DNA from: Paraburkholderia monticola
GTDB taxonomy: Bacteria > Pseudomonadota > Gammaproteobacteria > Burkholderiales > Burkholderiaceae
Length of the DNA stretch: 64,000 bases
Reading direction: 5' to 3'
NCBI RefSeq assembly: GCF_001580545.1
Contig: NZ_LRBG01000009.1
Coordinates: 124,001-188,000 of the forward strand
The notes beneath the pieces were generated by a model. The model was not told the origin of the DNA. It saw only the letters and a list, made by a program, of their open reading frames with translations, and made no database searches. Position numbers and translations under genes: made by a program. Below are positions 44,947 through 55,410 of the stretch, piece after piece. How positions within the stretch are numbered: the first letter of the stretch is position 1; every line of letters begins with the position of its first letter.

Positions 44947-47900
44947 GTTCCACCTTCCATCCAGGTTGGGTTGACAGCGTCCGCGTGAGGCGCGCTATCG
45001 GGATCGTGGTCGGTGTCCACCGGTCGATCGGCGGGCAGGCCGCCTAGCGGCGCGATGCGCCAGATCGAGAACGGTTGGCCCGAGCCGAGTCGCACATGCT
45101 GCCAGCGGCCGTTCCATTCGAAGCGCGCGCCGGTCATCTGGTCGATCACTTCCAGCGTGGCGTGATCGTGCAGATGCCAGCGCTGGTAGGTGTCCCACGA
45201 CAACTCGATGTCCGCACCCTGTTCGTTGAACGGATCGAGATTGATCGCGACGACGATGACGTTGTCACGTGCCTCGGTCGCCTTCTCGAAGAACAGGATG
45301 TGGTCATTGTGCGCGGTGAGGAACGTGAGGCCGAGATGCGTCTGCAGCGCCGGATTCGCGCGGCGAATGCGGTTCAACGCGGTGATCTCGCCGACGATAT
45401 TGCCGGGCCGGTGCCAATCCCACGCACGCAACTGGTATTTTTCGGAGTCCAGATACTCTTCGCTGTTCGGCAACGCGGTGGCCTCGCATAGTTCGAAGCC
45501 GCTGTAGACGCCCCACAGGCCCGCCAGCGTCGCGGCGAGCGCCGCGCGAATCAGAAAGCCCGTGCGTCCCTGCGATTGCAGATGGCGCGGGTTGATGTCC
45601 GGCGTATTGACGAAGAAGTTCGGCCGGTAGAAGTCGCGTGCGCCGGTCTGCGTGAGCTCGCTCAGATACTCGGTGAAATCGCGCTTCGACTCGCGCCACG
45701 TGAAGTACGTGTAGGACTGCGAGAAGCCGATCTTGCCGAGCCGGTTCATCATGCGCGGCCGCGTGAACGCTTCCGCGAGGAACATGGCGTCGGGATGGCG
45801 CGCGCGCACGTCGGCGATCATCCATTCCCAGAACGGCAGCGGTTTCGTGTGCGGATTGTCGACGCGGAAGATGCGCACGCCCGCGTCGATCCAGAACAGG
45901 ATCACGTCGCGCAGCGCGAGCCACAGATCGGGCTTCGCGTCGTGCGCATAGAAGTCGGGATTGACGATGTCCTGATACTTCTTCGGCGGATTCTCCGCGT
46001 AGCGCAGCGTGCCGTCGGGGCGCCACGCGAACCATGTCGGATGCTGCTTCAGCCATGGGTGATCGGGTGAGCACTGGATCGCGAAGTCGAGCGCGATTTC
46101 GAGGCCGTGCGCATGCGCGGCGGCGAGCATCGCCTTGAAGTCGTCGAGCGTGCCGAGCTGCGGATGCACGGCCGTGTGGCCGCCCTCGGCCCCGCCGATC
46201 GCATACGGACTGCCGACGTCGCCCGGCTGCGCGGTCAGCGTGTTGTTGCGGCCCTTGCGGTTGGCGACGCCGATCGGATGGATCGGCGGGAAGTACAGCA
46301 CGTCGAAGCCCATGTCGCGAATGCGCGGCAGCTTCGCGGTCACGTCCGCGAACGTGCCGTGGCGCGATTCGTCGTCGCTCATCGAGCGGGGGAAGATCTC
46401 GTACCAGCTCGCGAAATAGGCGGCCGTGCGTTCCGCGTCGATCTTGTAGATGATCGGGGCGCGGCTCAGGAACGGGCGATGGCGCGCAGCGGTCATCGCT
46501 TCTGCCGTGGTGGGCGCCAGAATCAGCGCGAGCTTCTGTTCCGCGTCGGCCTTCTGGAAGTCGCGCACGATGTGTTCGAGCGGCTCCTTCTGAGCGTCCT
46601 CGGTCGTCTCGACTTCGGCGAGCACGAGCGCAAACAGATGCGCGGCTTCGTCGAGTTCGATCTCGACGGTCTGGTTCGCCTTCAGCTTCTTCTGGATGTG
46701 CTCGACGAGCGAGGCAAAATCGTCGCGCCATGCGATCACGGTGAACTCGTAGCGGCCGATCCTCTCGAGCGGAATGCGCGCGCTCCACAAGTCGAGCCCG
46801 GCCGGCGGCGCGGGCGACATCAGCATCTCGTGCCACGCGGTTTCGTCGGCGGCGCGCCACAGCACGGCGGCCGCAATCTTGTCGTGACCTTCGGCGAAGA
46901 TCGCCGCGCGAACTTCCGCGCGCTCGCCGACGCTGCGTTTCGCCGCGAAGCGGCCGTTCTCGACCGACGGCGACACACTTTCGATCGCGACGCGCGGCGC
47001 TTCGATCGCATCGAGCACGGTCTTGCGGCCGCTGCGCTTGCTGTTCGCCTTGTCGATCGGCGGTGCGAGGTAGATCGGCTTATCGGCGAACGCGCGCAGC
47101 AGCCGCACCGAGCCGGGCCCCAGTGCGAACGGCGCGAGCGCCGCGGGTTCGGCCTGGCCGCGTGCGTCGAGCGGTGCGAAACGCGTAAAGCTGCCCGGCA
47201 CGCCCGCCAGGAAACGCGCGGGATCGACCCGCACCGGCGCGCCGAGATCGGGATTCACGACGATCAGGACGGCTTCCGACGCGCCGCGCAGATCGGCCGC
47301 GTCGGCGCGCAGCAGGACCGCGGCCGGTGCGCCGGGCCCGCTCAAGGGACGCAATTCACCGTTCGCGTGCAGCGTCGGCGTGTTGCGCGCGAAGTCGTTG
47401 GCCTGCGTGACGGCGGCGCTCAGATCGAAGCGGCGCGACTGCGCGGCGCGCGCGAACTGCGCGGCGTCGCCGCGCGTTTGCGACATCGGTTCGGCGATGC
47501 CGTATTCGAAGCCCATCGGCATCATCCAGCCGCTGCCCAGCGCGACCGACGTGAATAGCGCGCGCCGATACGCACGCTCGACGATCGCCGCATCATGCAC
47601 GTCAGTCAGTTCGGCAGCGAGGCGCGTGCCGTACGGCGCTTCGGGAAACGCGATCGGGCCGCCGATGCGCGCGATCGCCGCATGCTCCTCGGCCATCCAG
47701 CTCGAACGAAAATCCCACCAGCGCACCGACGAAAACGCGCTGTCGAATCCACCCGCTTCGAGACCAGGCAGATCGCCGCGCGACAAGCCTGGCGTTGCCG
47801 CGAGAAAGCGCACGTGCGGATGCTTCGCGCGCACTTCATCGCCGAGGTGCCGCCAGACGGCGGCCGGCACGCGATGCGGCGAATCGAAACGGAAGCCGCC

Positions 47901-48395
47901 GACGCCCGCCTCGGCGAGCGCGAGCAATTGTTGCGTCCACCAGACCGTCAGCGAGGCGCTCGTCGCGGGGTCGTCGAAATTCGCGTAGACGACGTTGTCT
48001 TCGCGATGCACGTGACGCGGATCGAGCCGCGCGAGTTCGGACTCGCGCGAGTGAAACCAGTCCGAATGTTCGGCGTACAGCACGCCGTCGGCGGCCATGC
48101 GGTCGATCACGAGATCGACCAGCAACGTCAGGTGATTGCGGCGCGCGGCGTCGGCGAGCGTGCGCACGGCGTCATGCGCCGAATCCTGTGCCTCGAACAC
48201 CGGGTGCAACCGCGCATGATTGCCGACCACCTGGCCGTGTCCGGCCTGGCCAGGCTCGAACAGCCCGCCGATCAACGCATGATCGAAGCCGAGCCCGGCT
48301 GCGTGAGCGAACTGGGCGGACCAGGCATCGAGCGGTCCGACGAGAAGAGAATGAAAAAAGTAGATCCGCGGCGCGTACCCGTTTGGAGGTTCCAT
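44943..48395 (-). CDS. glgE: Maltose-1-phosphate maltosyltransferase GlgE with extra N-terminal GH13-like domain
   Basis: 1150 residues. The C-terminal part (about 465-1150) has the full size of ordinary GlgE (GH13 subfamily 3), which extends alpha-1,4-glucan from maltose-1-phosphate. It has the signature RVDNPHTKPLPFWEW with nucleophile Asp846, acid/base Glu875 in FLAEAF, and Asp933 in NTPDINP. The first ~430 residues form a second GH13-like domain. LLVDLVIDRM resembles region I and GGFRFDSPHRVP keeps an Asp (171). The Glu position is Ala200 (RFLAATPG) and the third Asp position appears to be Thr341 (NTPT). That domain is probably inactive and may bind glucan. First gene of the cluster. Confidence 0.93.
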
Positions 48396-48928
48396 CGGTC
48401 GTTTCCAGAGTTGTCCTGCTGCGGTGTGGATGCAGTTGGCTTGCGATCACAGCGCTCATTGGGCTTCCCGAGCCGGATACCACCCGATGCGTCAGCGGGG
48501 GCGCGTACTGGTCAATGTAGTCCAAAGATCGTCCCGCCGCTTGCCAGTCGCGGGTGCTTTGACGCCAGACGCCGCTCGAACGAGGCTGGTCATCACACGT
48601 CGCGGAAACCAGCAAGCCCTGTGCCAATAGGAACGGCGGCCAGCCGGCGCGTGGGCGGAGAAACGGTGAGGTTACGGGGAGACGGCGGGCGCCGAAGGTG
48701 CGCCCGCGCACGGAGCGCTCGAATTTGAGCGGGCATGGTGGCGCACGCCACGGCTGGCGCGGCATGTAAAACGGGGCGGCGAGCGGCCGCTTTTACACGG
48801 CCGCAGCGACAGGGCGCTCGGCGCCGCTCGCGCCGGTGCGCGAAGTTTGGGTCACGCTCACGTGGCGACTGTGTGGCACGCGTGTGGCGTTCGCGTGAAG
48901 TTCATCCGAATGCCACGCACGGGCAGGG
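48396..48928. other. Region upstream of glgE without a gene
   Basis: 533 bases between the glgE start and the end of the DUF1345 gene, both on the minus strand. It must contain the promoter of the glucan-trehalose cluster, but I see no clear -35/-10 pair. It includes a hairpin at 48765-48797 and a short GTGGCG-CA-CGCCAC stem (48738-48751). Short open frames on both strands are Arg-rich and unlike real genes. Confidence 0.5.
48765..48797. terminator. Candidate bidirectional terminator downstream of the DUF1345 gene
   Basis: TGTAAAA (48765-48771) pairs with TTTTACA (48791-48797). Inside, GCGGC (48776-48780) pairs with GCCGC (48786-48790). The A-side/T-side layout would serve either strand. It lies 130 bases past the DUF1345 stop. 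Confidence 0.4.
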
Positions 48929-49591
48929 TCACGAACCCAGCAGCCCCGCCGCGATGTTCACGCACAAGCCGAGCACCGCGACGTTGAAATAGAACGACAG
49001 GATCGATTGCGCGAGCGTCGCGCGACGAATCTCGCGCGAGCGCAGCACGACGTCGGAAGTTTGCGACGCGACCGCGATCGTGAACGAGTAGTACATGAAG
49101 TCCCAGTAGTTCGGCAGCAAATGGTGATCGGGAAACTTCAGCGCGGTTTCTTGCGCGTCGGTGTCGTAGTAGAGGCGCGCGTAGTGCAGTGTGAAGATCG
49201 TCGGAATCAGGAACCATGCGCCGATCAGCGTCAGACCGGTGAGCAGGTAGTGCCATGCGGTCGTCGCGCCGCCCGTGCCCTTCGCCGACGCGAGCTCGAG
49301 CACGATCGCCGCGATGCTCGCGACCGTCGCGAGACAGATCACGAACAGCACGACGCCGGCATTTTCGTCGTCGCGCATCGCGTATTCGCGCACGCGATGT
49401 TCGTCGGCCAGGGCCATGTGCACCCAGATCATCAGCAGGTAGCTCCAGATGGCCGCGTCCCAGCCGATCAGCGTGCGGGCCATCGTACTCGTATGAACGG
49501 GCACGAGGAACGCGACGACGATGCCGATCACGAGGCCGATCACCGTGCGGGGCCGATTGCGAAGAACCTGCGGATAGTAGTTGATTGACAT
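48929..49591 (-). CDS. DUF1345 family integral membrane protein
   Basis: 220 residues from ATG 49591 (MSINYYPQVLRNRPR). About five or six hydrophobic helices (18-35, 48-66, 84-105, 115-138, 160-180, 195-218). The family core ALKFPDHHLLPNYWDFMYYSFTIAVASQTSDV, with its conserved Asp-Phe-x-Tyr-Tyr-Ser-Phe pattern, is typical of DUF1345. Function unknown. An in-frame start 20 codons upstream is possible but has no support. Divergent from the sugar dehydrogenase genes. Confidence 0.85.
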   Translation of the reverse strand: MSINYYPQVLRNRPRTVIGLVIGIVVAFLVPVHTSTMARTLIGWDAAIWSYLLMIWVHMALADEHRVREYAMRDDENAGVVLFVICLATVASIAAIVLELASAKGTGGATTAWHYLLTGLTLIGAWFLIPTIFTLHYARLYYDTDAQETALKFPDHHLLPNYWDFMYYSFTIAVASQTSDVVLRSREIRRATLAQSILSFYFNVAVLGLCVNIAAGLLGS

Positions 49592-49981
49592 GGCACTCGA
49601 TGAACGACGAAGGTGTGTGGTGGCCGGTGTCGCGAATTCTACGCGTGCCACGCGGACCGATTGTCGAATGATGGGTCACAAGCTATAGTCTTTCGCAGCG
49701 GCCTTGCGCGCCGCTTTCAACTGAAAGGCGATTGGCAGAAAGCGGCGGCAAACTTCAATGAGGGCGCCGCGCCGGCGGCGCAACGCGCGTCGTTCCATCG
49801 CTGTCATTGCGACCCTGCACGCCATAGCACACTTGCGATGCGCGTGAATCTCGCGCACGGATACGAGACCGCTGAAGCGGCGTTAGACCAGGTTTGGGGA
49901 AGAACAGACGAAGCGGCACGCGAACGGCATCATGCCTTCGCCGCACCGCTCGCCGAGAACGACTCACCATCTGGAGCCCCC
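49592..49981 (+). other. Intergenic region and long 5' leader of the sugar dehydrogenase operon
   Basis: 390 bases between the divergent DUF1345 and dehydrogenase genes. It has a promoter at 49661-49689 and then about 285 transcribed bases with no convincing gene. A small CTTTCA-AC-TGAAAG stem occurs near 49710-49725. The dehydrogenase frame stays open upstream to 49613, but the residues there have no family resemblance and lack an SD. Confidence 0.5.
49661..49689 (+). promoter_or_regulatory. Sigma70-type promoter for the sugar dehydrogenase operon
   Basis: TTGTCG (49661-49666), a 17-base spacer, then TATAGT (49684-49689). This is the best promoter match I found in the window. Transcription would start near 49696, leaving a long untranslated leader. 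Confidence 0.6.
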
Positions 49982-50608
49982 ATGACAGATGTTCCTGAGG
50001 ATACCGATGCGCGTCCCCACGCGTCGCATCGGCAAGGAGCGAAGTCCTATCGCAGTGCCACGCGTTTCACCGGCTTGTCCACCTCGTTTTCCGTTTCACG
50101 CAGGGCCTGGGTACTCGGCTCGTGCGCCGCGGCCGCGGCGCTCGCGTTCGCCGGCGCGAGCCGGTCGCTGCCGTGGATCGCACCCGCTTTCGCCGATACG
50201 CCGCCAGCCGGCGGCGGTGTCGATGCCTTCCTCGCGCTGTCGCAACGCCTGACCGGTCGCAGCGGTTTCGATACCGTGCTCGGCCAGCGCGTCTACGACG
50301 CGCTGTCGCGGTCCGATAAGCAGTTCACGCAGAACGTCGCCGCGTTGAACACGTGGCTGCAAGGCCACGGCGGCGTGCCCTCCGATACGGTCACGCAGGC
50401 ACTGCAGACCGACCAGCCCACGCTCGCGAAAACCGTCGGCGCGATCATGCGCGCGTGGTATCTGGGGCTCGTCGGCGACCTGCCGCACGTCGAAGTGGTC
50501 GCGTATGAAAAGGCGCTGATGTTCGACCCCGTGAAAGACGTGCTTACGATTCCCTCCTATTGCCGCGACGTGCCGTTCTACTGGACGCAGAAGCCGATGC
50601 CCGCTTGA
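49982..50608 (+). CDS. FAD sugar dehydrogenase small (gamma) subunit, Tat-exported
   Basis: 208 residues from ATG 49982, seven bases after GGAG. A twin-arginine signal (SRRAWVLGSCAAAAALAFAG, about residues 38-57, cleavage after APAFA) precedes a helical domain of the FAD sorbitol/gluconate/glucose dehydrogenase small-subunit family (VDAFLALSQRLTGR...YWTQKPMPA). In the family, this subunit carries the flavoprotein, which has no signal of its own, across the membrane. Gene order gamma-alpha-beta matches the Burkholderia cepacia FAD glucose dehydrogenase. Confidence 0.85.
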   Translation: MTDVPEDTDARPHASHRQGAKSYRSATRFTGLSTSFSVSRRAWVLGSCAAAAALAFAGASRSLPWIAPAFADTPPAGGGVDAFLALSQRLTGRSGFDTVLGQRVYDALSRSDKQFTQNVAALNTWLQGHGGVPSDTVTQALQTDQPTLAKTVGAIMRAWYLGLVGDLPHVEVVAYEKALMFDPVKDVLTIPSYCRDVPFYWTQKPMPA

Positions 50609-50695
50609 GCCGCGTGAGTCACGCCAGCATCACGGCGCACACCCGGCGTCGCACGAACAAAGCCCGCAGCAGAAAGGGCACCCAAGAGAGAAACG

Positions 50696-52297
50696 ATGGC
50701 AAACACAAATTCCGCCGATATCGTCGTGGTCGGCTCGGGCGTCGCCGGCAGTCTGGTCGCGCATCAGCTGGCGCTGGCCGGGGCGTCCGTGATCCTGCTC
50801 GAAGCGGGTCCGCGCATTCCGCGCTGGCAGATCGTCGAGAACTTTCGCAACTCGCCGGTCAAGGCCGACTTCGCGACGCCTTATCCGTCGACCCCTTACG
50901 CGCCGCATCCCGAGTACGCGCCCGCGAACAACTACCTGATCCAGAAAGGCGATTATCCGTACAACTCACAATATGTGCGGCTCGTCGGCGGCACCACGTG
51001 GCACTGGGCCGCGGCCGCGTGGCGGCTGCTGCCGTCGGACTTCCAGCTGCACAAGCTGTATGGCGTCGGGCGCGACTGGCCGTACCCGTATGAAACGCTC
51101 GAGCCGTGGTACGTGGCGGCCGAGGTGCAGCTCGGCGTGTCCGGTCCGGATAGCTCGATCGATCTCGGTTCGCCCCGCTCGAAGCCCTATCCGATGCAGC
51201 AATTGCCGCTGTCGTATATGGATCAGCGTTTCAGCGAGGTGCTCAACGCCCAGGGCTTCAAGGTCGTGCCCGAACCGGTCGCGCGCAACAGCCGGCCGTA
51301 CGACGCGCGGCCGACCTGCTGCGGCAACAACAACTGCATGCCGATCTGTCCGATCGCCGCGATGTACAACGGCGTGATCCACGCGGAGAAGGCCGAGCAG
51401 GCCGGCGCGAAACTGATTCCCGAAGCGGTCGTGTATCGCGTCGAAGCGGACGACAAAGGGCTCATCACCGCGGTCCACTACAAGGACCCGAACGGCAATA
51501 GCACGCGCGTCAGCGGCAAGCTGTTCGTGCTCGCGGCGAACGGCATCGAAACGCCGAAGCTGATGCTGATGTCGACCTCCGATAAATTCCCGCACGGCGT
51601 CGGCAACAGCTCCGATCAGGTGGGCCGCAACCTGATGGATCACCCCGGCACCGGCGTCCAGTTCCTCGCCAACGAACCGCTATGGCCCGGGCGCGGCCCG
51701 ATGGAGATGACCTCGATCGTCAACTTCCGCGACGGTGCGTTCCGCTCCGATTACGCGTCGAAGAAGCTGCATCTGTCGAACGGTGTGCCGACGATGAGCG
51801 TGACCGCCGACCTGCTGAAAAAAGGCCTGACCGGCGCCGAATTCGACCGGCAGATTCGCGACCGCGCCGCGCGCACGCTGAACATCAACAGCTTTCACGA
51901 GCATTTGCCGGAGCCGCAGAACCGCATCGTGCCGTCGGCCGATCACAAGGACGCGCTCGGCATTCCGCAGCCCGAGATCTACTACTCGATCAACGACTAC
52001 GTGAAGAAGAGCGCCGCCGATACGCACGAACAGTACGCAAAGATCGCGGCGCTGTTCGGCGGCACCGAGGTCTCGTTCGACGATAACTTCGCGCCCAACA
52101 ATCACATCATGGGCACGACGATCATGGGCAGCGATGCGGCGAGTTCGGTCGTCGACGCGGACTGCCGCACGCACGATCATGCGAACCTGTTCATCGCGAG
52201 CAGCGGCGTGATGCCCACCGCCGCGTCGGTGAACTGCACGCTGACGATCGCCGCCTTGTCGCTAAAGCTGGCCGACAAGCTGAAGCGCGAAATCTGA
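50696..52297 (+). CDS. GMC oxidoreductase, catalytic (alpha) subunit of FAD sugar dehydrogenase
   Basis: 533 residues. FAD motif GSGVAG at 13-18 followed by VILLEAGPRIP. A four-cysteine segment (Cys208, Cys209, Cys214, Cys218 in CCGNNNCMPIC) corresponds to the [3Fe-4S] site of Burkholderia FAD glucose dehydrogenase. The C-terminal GMC active site has His in PNNHIMGTT and Asn in ASVNCTLT. No signal peptide, which fits co-export with the Tat subunit. It oxidises an aldose or polyol in the periplasm and passes electrons to the cytochrome subunit. The exact substrate (glucose, gluconate, sorbitol) cannot be fixed from sequence alone. Confidence 0.9.
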   Translation: MANTNSADIVVVGSGVAGSLVAHQLALAGASVILLEAGPRIPRWQIVENFRNSPVKADFATPYPSTPYAPHPEYAPANNYLIQKGDYPYNSQYVRLVGGTTWHWAAAAWRLLPSDFQLHKLYGVGRDWPYPYETLEPWYVAAEVQLGVSGPDSSIDLGSPRSKPYPMQQLPLSYMDQRFSEVLNAQGFKVVPEPVARNSRPYDARPTCCGNNNCMPICPIAAMYNGVIHAEKAEQAGAKLIPEAVVYRVEADDKGLITAVHYKDPNGNSTRVSGKLFVLAANGIETPKLMLMSTSDKFPHGVGNSSDQVGRNLMDHPGTGVQFLANEPLWPGRGPMEMTSIVNFRDGAFRSDYASKKLHLSNGVPTMSVTADLLKKGLTGAEFDRQIRDRAARTLNINSFHEHLPEPQNRIVPSADHKDALGIPQPEIYYSINDYVKKSAADTHEQYAKIAALFGGTEVSFDDNFAPNNHIMGTTIMGSDAASSVVDADCRTHDHANLFIASSGVMPTAASVNCTLTIAALSLKLADKLKREI

Positions 52298-52317
52298 GCG
52301 CTGACCGGAGAGCCACA

Positions 52318-53745
52318 ATGATGAAGAACACCTCTCGCGTGCAGCCGGATTCTGCGTCGATGCACGGCACCCAGCGTCGCCGCCTGGGCGGCGCGGCGCT
52401 CGCGGCGGCGTTTTCGCTGTTCGCGTTGTCGATTGCATGGCACGAGTCGCACGGCCCGGACCCACGCTCGAGCGACGAAATGCCGATCACCCAGGCGCGC
52501 GCCGACGACGCGGCGCAAGCCGCGGACGGCGGGGCCACGCTCGCCGGGCCGGCCGCGAATGGCGAACTGGTCAAGCGCGGCCAATACCTGACCCGTGCCG
52601 CCGACTGCGCGGCCTGCCATACGGCGGACCCGTCGCGCCCGTTCGCAGGCGGCCTGCCGATCAGCACGCCGTTCGGCACGATCGTGACGCCGAACATCAC
52701 ACCCGATCCCGACACCGGCATCGGCCAATGGAGCGACGCCGACTTCATGCGCGCGATGCACGAAGGCATCGGCAAAGGCGGCGAGCGGCTGTACCCGGCG
52801 TTTCCGTATACGGCCTACACGCGCGTGACCGATCAGGACGTGCTCGCGATTCGCGCGTATCTGAACACGCTCGCGCCGATTCACTACACGCCGCCCGCGA
52901 ACGACCTCAAGTTCCCGTTCAACCAGCGCTGGCTGATGGCGTTATGGAACCTGTTCAACTTCACCGAAGGGCGCTTCGTGCCCGACCCGAAACAGAGCCC
53001 CGAATGGAACCGTGGCGCGTATCTGGTCGAAGGGCTCGCGCATTGCGAGGAATGCCATACGCCGCGCAATTTCATGGAGGGGTTGAAGTCGAGCGCGCGT
53101 TTCTCCGGCGCGGTGCAGGCCGGCTGGCATGCGTTCAATATCACGCCGGACAAGCTGAGCGGCGTCGGCGACTGGCGCGACGACGAACTGGTGTCGTATC
53201 TGTCGAGCGGCGCGGCGCCGGGCCGTGCGAACGCGGCCGGGCCGATGGGTGAAGTGGTCGCGAACAGCACGCAGTATCTGACGCCGGTCGATCTGCGCTC
53301 GATCGTCGTCTATCTGCGCTCGGTGCCCGCCGTGAGCGGTGGCGATACGCGTCCCCGCCATCAATGGGGCAATCCCGCCGCCGACGTCACCGCGCTGCGC
53401 GGCACGACGATCACCGGCGTGAACGGCGCGCAACTGTTCGTCGCCAATTGCGCAACCTGCCATAGCTGGACCGGGCAGGGGGTTGGCGCGAGCGCGCCGG
53501 GCGCGTATCCGTCGCTGATCCATAACTCGACGGTCGGCGCGAACGACGCGAACAACCTCGCCCTGGTCATTCTGCGCGGCGTGAACCGCACGACCGCGCA
53601 TGCGGATGTGCTGATGCCCGCGTTCGGCGGTCATCTCGACGACGAGCAGATCGCGGCGATCACGAACTACGTGACGAAGCAGTTCGGCAATCCGCAGGCG
53701 ACGATCACGACCGGTGAGGTCGCGAAACTGCGCACGCTGCAATAA
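52318..53745 (+). CDS. Triheme cytochrome c (beta) subunit of FAD sugar dehydrogenase
   Basis: 475 residues. An N-terminal membrane/signal helix (about 23-41) is followed by three CxxCH heme sites: CAACH (Cys97), CEECH (Cys243) and CATCH (Cys378), each with a later axial Met candidate such as MPAFGGHL. It takes electrons from the flavoprotein and passes them to ubiquinone or the respiratory chain at the periplasmic face. Starts 20 bases after the alpha subunit; last gene of the three-gene operon. Confidence 0.92.
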   Translation: MMKNTSRVQPDSASMHGTQRRRLGGAALAAAFSLFALSIAWHESHGPDPRSSDEMPITQARADDAAQAADGGATLAGPAANGELVKRGQYLTRAADCAACHTADPSRPFAGGLPISTPFGTIVTPNITPDPDTGIGQWSDADFMRAMHEGIGKGGERLYPAFPYTAYTRVTDQDVLAIRAYLNTLAPIHYTPPANDLKFPFNQRWLMALWNLFNFTEGRFVPDPKQSPEWNRGAYLVEGLAHCEECHTPRNFMEGLKSSARFSGAVQAGWHAFNITPDKLSGVGDWRDDELVSYLSSGAAPGRANAAGPMGEVVANSTQYLTPVDLRSIVVYLRSVPAVSGGDTRPRHQWGNPAADVTALRGTTITGVNGAQLFVANCATCHSWTGQGVGASAPGAYPSLIHNSTVGANDANNLALVILRGVNRTTAHADVLMPAFGGHLDDEQIAAITNYVTKQFGNPQATITTGEVAKLRTLQ

Positions 53746-53933
53746 CGACCGAGGCGCCGCGAGCGTGCGGCAGGAGTGACGCGCGCAAACCTGCATTGCC
53801 GGCAACGCATACCGCGAATTTGCCGATTCGGCGTCGTTTTTGCGTCGTTTGAGATCTTTGTTGCTCGATGAAGCGTGCGGATACGATAGGCACCGCGCAT
53901 ACGCGTGAGCGACGGCCGCATTATCATGAGTGG

Positions 53934-54671
53934 ATGGACTCCACCCCCGTCAACTTCGTTCAGCACCACGCCGCCAACGAGGCTGGCCGCGATTTCGTGG
54001 TCGGCGATCTGCATGGCTGCGTCGATGCGTTGCGTTACCTGCTGCGCGAGATCGCCTTCGATCCCGCGTGCGACCGGCTGTTTTCGGTCGGCGATCTGGT
54101 CGATCGCGGCGAGCACTCGGAGCAGGCGCTGGCGCTGCTCGCGAAGCCGTGGTTCTACGCGGTGCTCGGCAATCACGAGGACGCGCTGTGCGCGGTCGCC
54201 GAAGGGCGTTTGCGGCGGCAGTGGTGGTACGGCATCGGCGGCGCGTGGGCAGCCGGCGTGCCCGACGAACGTCTGCGCCACTACGCCGAGCAACTGCGCA
54301 CGCTGCCGCTCGTGCGCGTGATCGGGAGCGGCAAGACGCGTTTCAACATTCTGCATGCCGAATTTTTCGGCTCGGATGCCGATCTCGACGCGGGCAATTT
54401 TTCGGCCGACACGCGCCAGCGCATGCTGTGGGGGCGCGAGCTCGCGCTGGGCAACGGCGATCCGCAGCGGCAGCGCGGGCTGTCGCTGACCTATTGTGGC
54501 CATACGCCGGTGCGCGACATCACGCAGATCGGCTCGCAGGTGTTCATCGATACCGGTGCGTTCGGGCCGGACGGCACGCTGACGATCGTGCAGCCGCAGG
54601 CGCTGCGTCGCTGGTCGATCTCGGTCGAGGCCGCGCGCGCGGAAGGGGCGGGGGAATTGGCGTTGCCTTGA
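53934..54671 (+). CDS. PPP-family metallophosphatase (serine/threonine phosphatase type)
   Basis: 245 residues from ATG 53934; ATG 53868 would add 22 Arg/His-rich residues and cannot be excluded. Metal and phosphate motifs in order: GDLHG (24-28), GDLVDRG (53-59), GNHE (79-82), and a later GHTP with His. This matches the lambda phosphatase/PrpA type of bacterial phosphatases, and a nucleotide substrate (ApaH-like) is also possible. The start at 53934 is preferred because the family begins shortly before FVVGDLHGC. Convergent with the RES gene. Confidence 0.85.
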   Translation: MDSTPVNFVQHHAANEAGRDFVVGDLHGCVDALRYLLREIAFDPACDRLFSVGDLVDRGEHSEQALALLAKPWFYAVLGNHEDALCAVAEGRLRRQWWYGIGGAWAAGVPDERLRHYAEQLRTLPLVRVIGSGKTRFNILHAEFFGSDADLDAGNFSADTRQRMLWGRELALGNGDPQRQRGLSLTYCGHTPVRDITQIGSQVFIDTGAFGPDGTLTIVQPQALRRWSISVEAARAEGAGELALP

Positions 54672-54708
54672 GCCGCGCGAGTTCGCCGCGCTGCTTCGCC
54701 CTCTTGCC

Positions 54709-55410
54709 TCAGCCGACCTGGTTCAACTCGAACACCATATCCACGCTCGTGCCGTTCCAGTTGTATTCGAGGTAGGCGGCGTGATGGCACTCGCGCAGCA
54801 GCGTCGTGCGGAATGCGGCGAGGCATTCGCCGGCACTGTCGCGCACCGATGGATAGACGATGCCGGGCGCATCCGCCTCGCGCACCGCCCGCCCGAGCGC
54901 CTGCCCGGCCACGTAGTCGTCGGGCGACAGCACGGCGGGATCGAGTTCGGCGTCGCGACGCAGATCGACCACGCTGCCCTGCGCGATCACCGTGTAAAGG
55001 CGCATCTGCTGACGCATCGGCGGCTCGGCGGTCGCTTCGAGAAACTTGCCGGTGTGATAGCGCGTTTCGGCGATCGCCGTCGCGCGTGAACGTGCGCAAT
55101 AGAACACGCCGTACGTGCCGTCGGAAAAGCGGCTGCCCAGCGGATTCAGATGCGTGAGCGCGGCCATGATCGGCCCGTAGCCGGGACCGAAACGGCGCTC
55201 CTCGCGCGGCACCAGATCCAGTTCGCCGATTTCCGTGCGCAGACGGTCGTTGGTCATCGCTTCGAGCGCGTACAGCGCGTCGAAATCTTCCGGCGAGGCG
55301 ACCCGGTCGAACAGATTGATAGCCGGAAAGCGAGTTGGAATCACGCGATACGCGGGCGACCAGTCGAGCGCGGCACGGGTCCAGCGGTCCTGCCATTGCG
55401 GTCTTGTCAC
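54709..55410 (-). CDS. RES-domain toxin
   Basis: 233 residues, GTG start overlapping the antitoxin stop (GTGA). The RES fold is recognised from YRVIPTRFPA near the N-terminus, RFSDGTYGVFYCARSRATAIAETRYH (Arg94 and Glu115) and IVYPSVRD (Ser188), the Arg-Glu-Ser set that names the family. RES toxins degrade NAD+ in the cases studied. At 233 residues it is longer than minimal RES proteins (~150) and belongs to the group with an N-terminal helical extension. It forms an operon with the upstream antitoxin. Confidence 0.85.
   Translation of the reverse strand: MTRPQWQDRWTRAALDWSPAYRVIPTRFPAINLFDRVASPEDFDALYALEAMTNDRLRTEIGELDLVPREERRFGPGYGPIMAALTHLNPLGSRFSDGTYGVFYCARSRATAIAETRYHTGKFLEATAEPPMRQQMRLYTVIAQGSVVDLRRDAELDPAVLSPDDYVAGQALGRAVREADAPGIVYPSVRDSAGECLAAFRTTLLRECHHAAYLEYNWNGTSVDMVFELNQVG

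Noticed and set aside
48735..48992. 85-codon plus-strand frame between glgE and the DUF1345 gene
   Set aside because: Overlaps the end of the DUF1345 gene antisense, Arg/Ala-rich, no SD.
49613..49981. N-terminal extension of the sugar dehydrogenase small subunit
   Set aside because: In frame but without SD or family similarity, and it would place the Tat signal far from the N-terminus. ATG 49982 has GGAG upstream.
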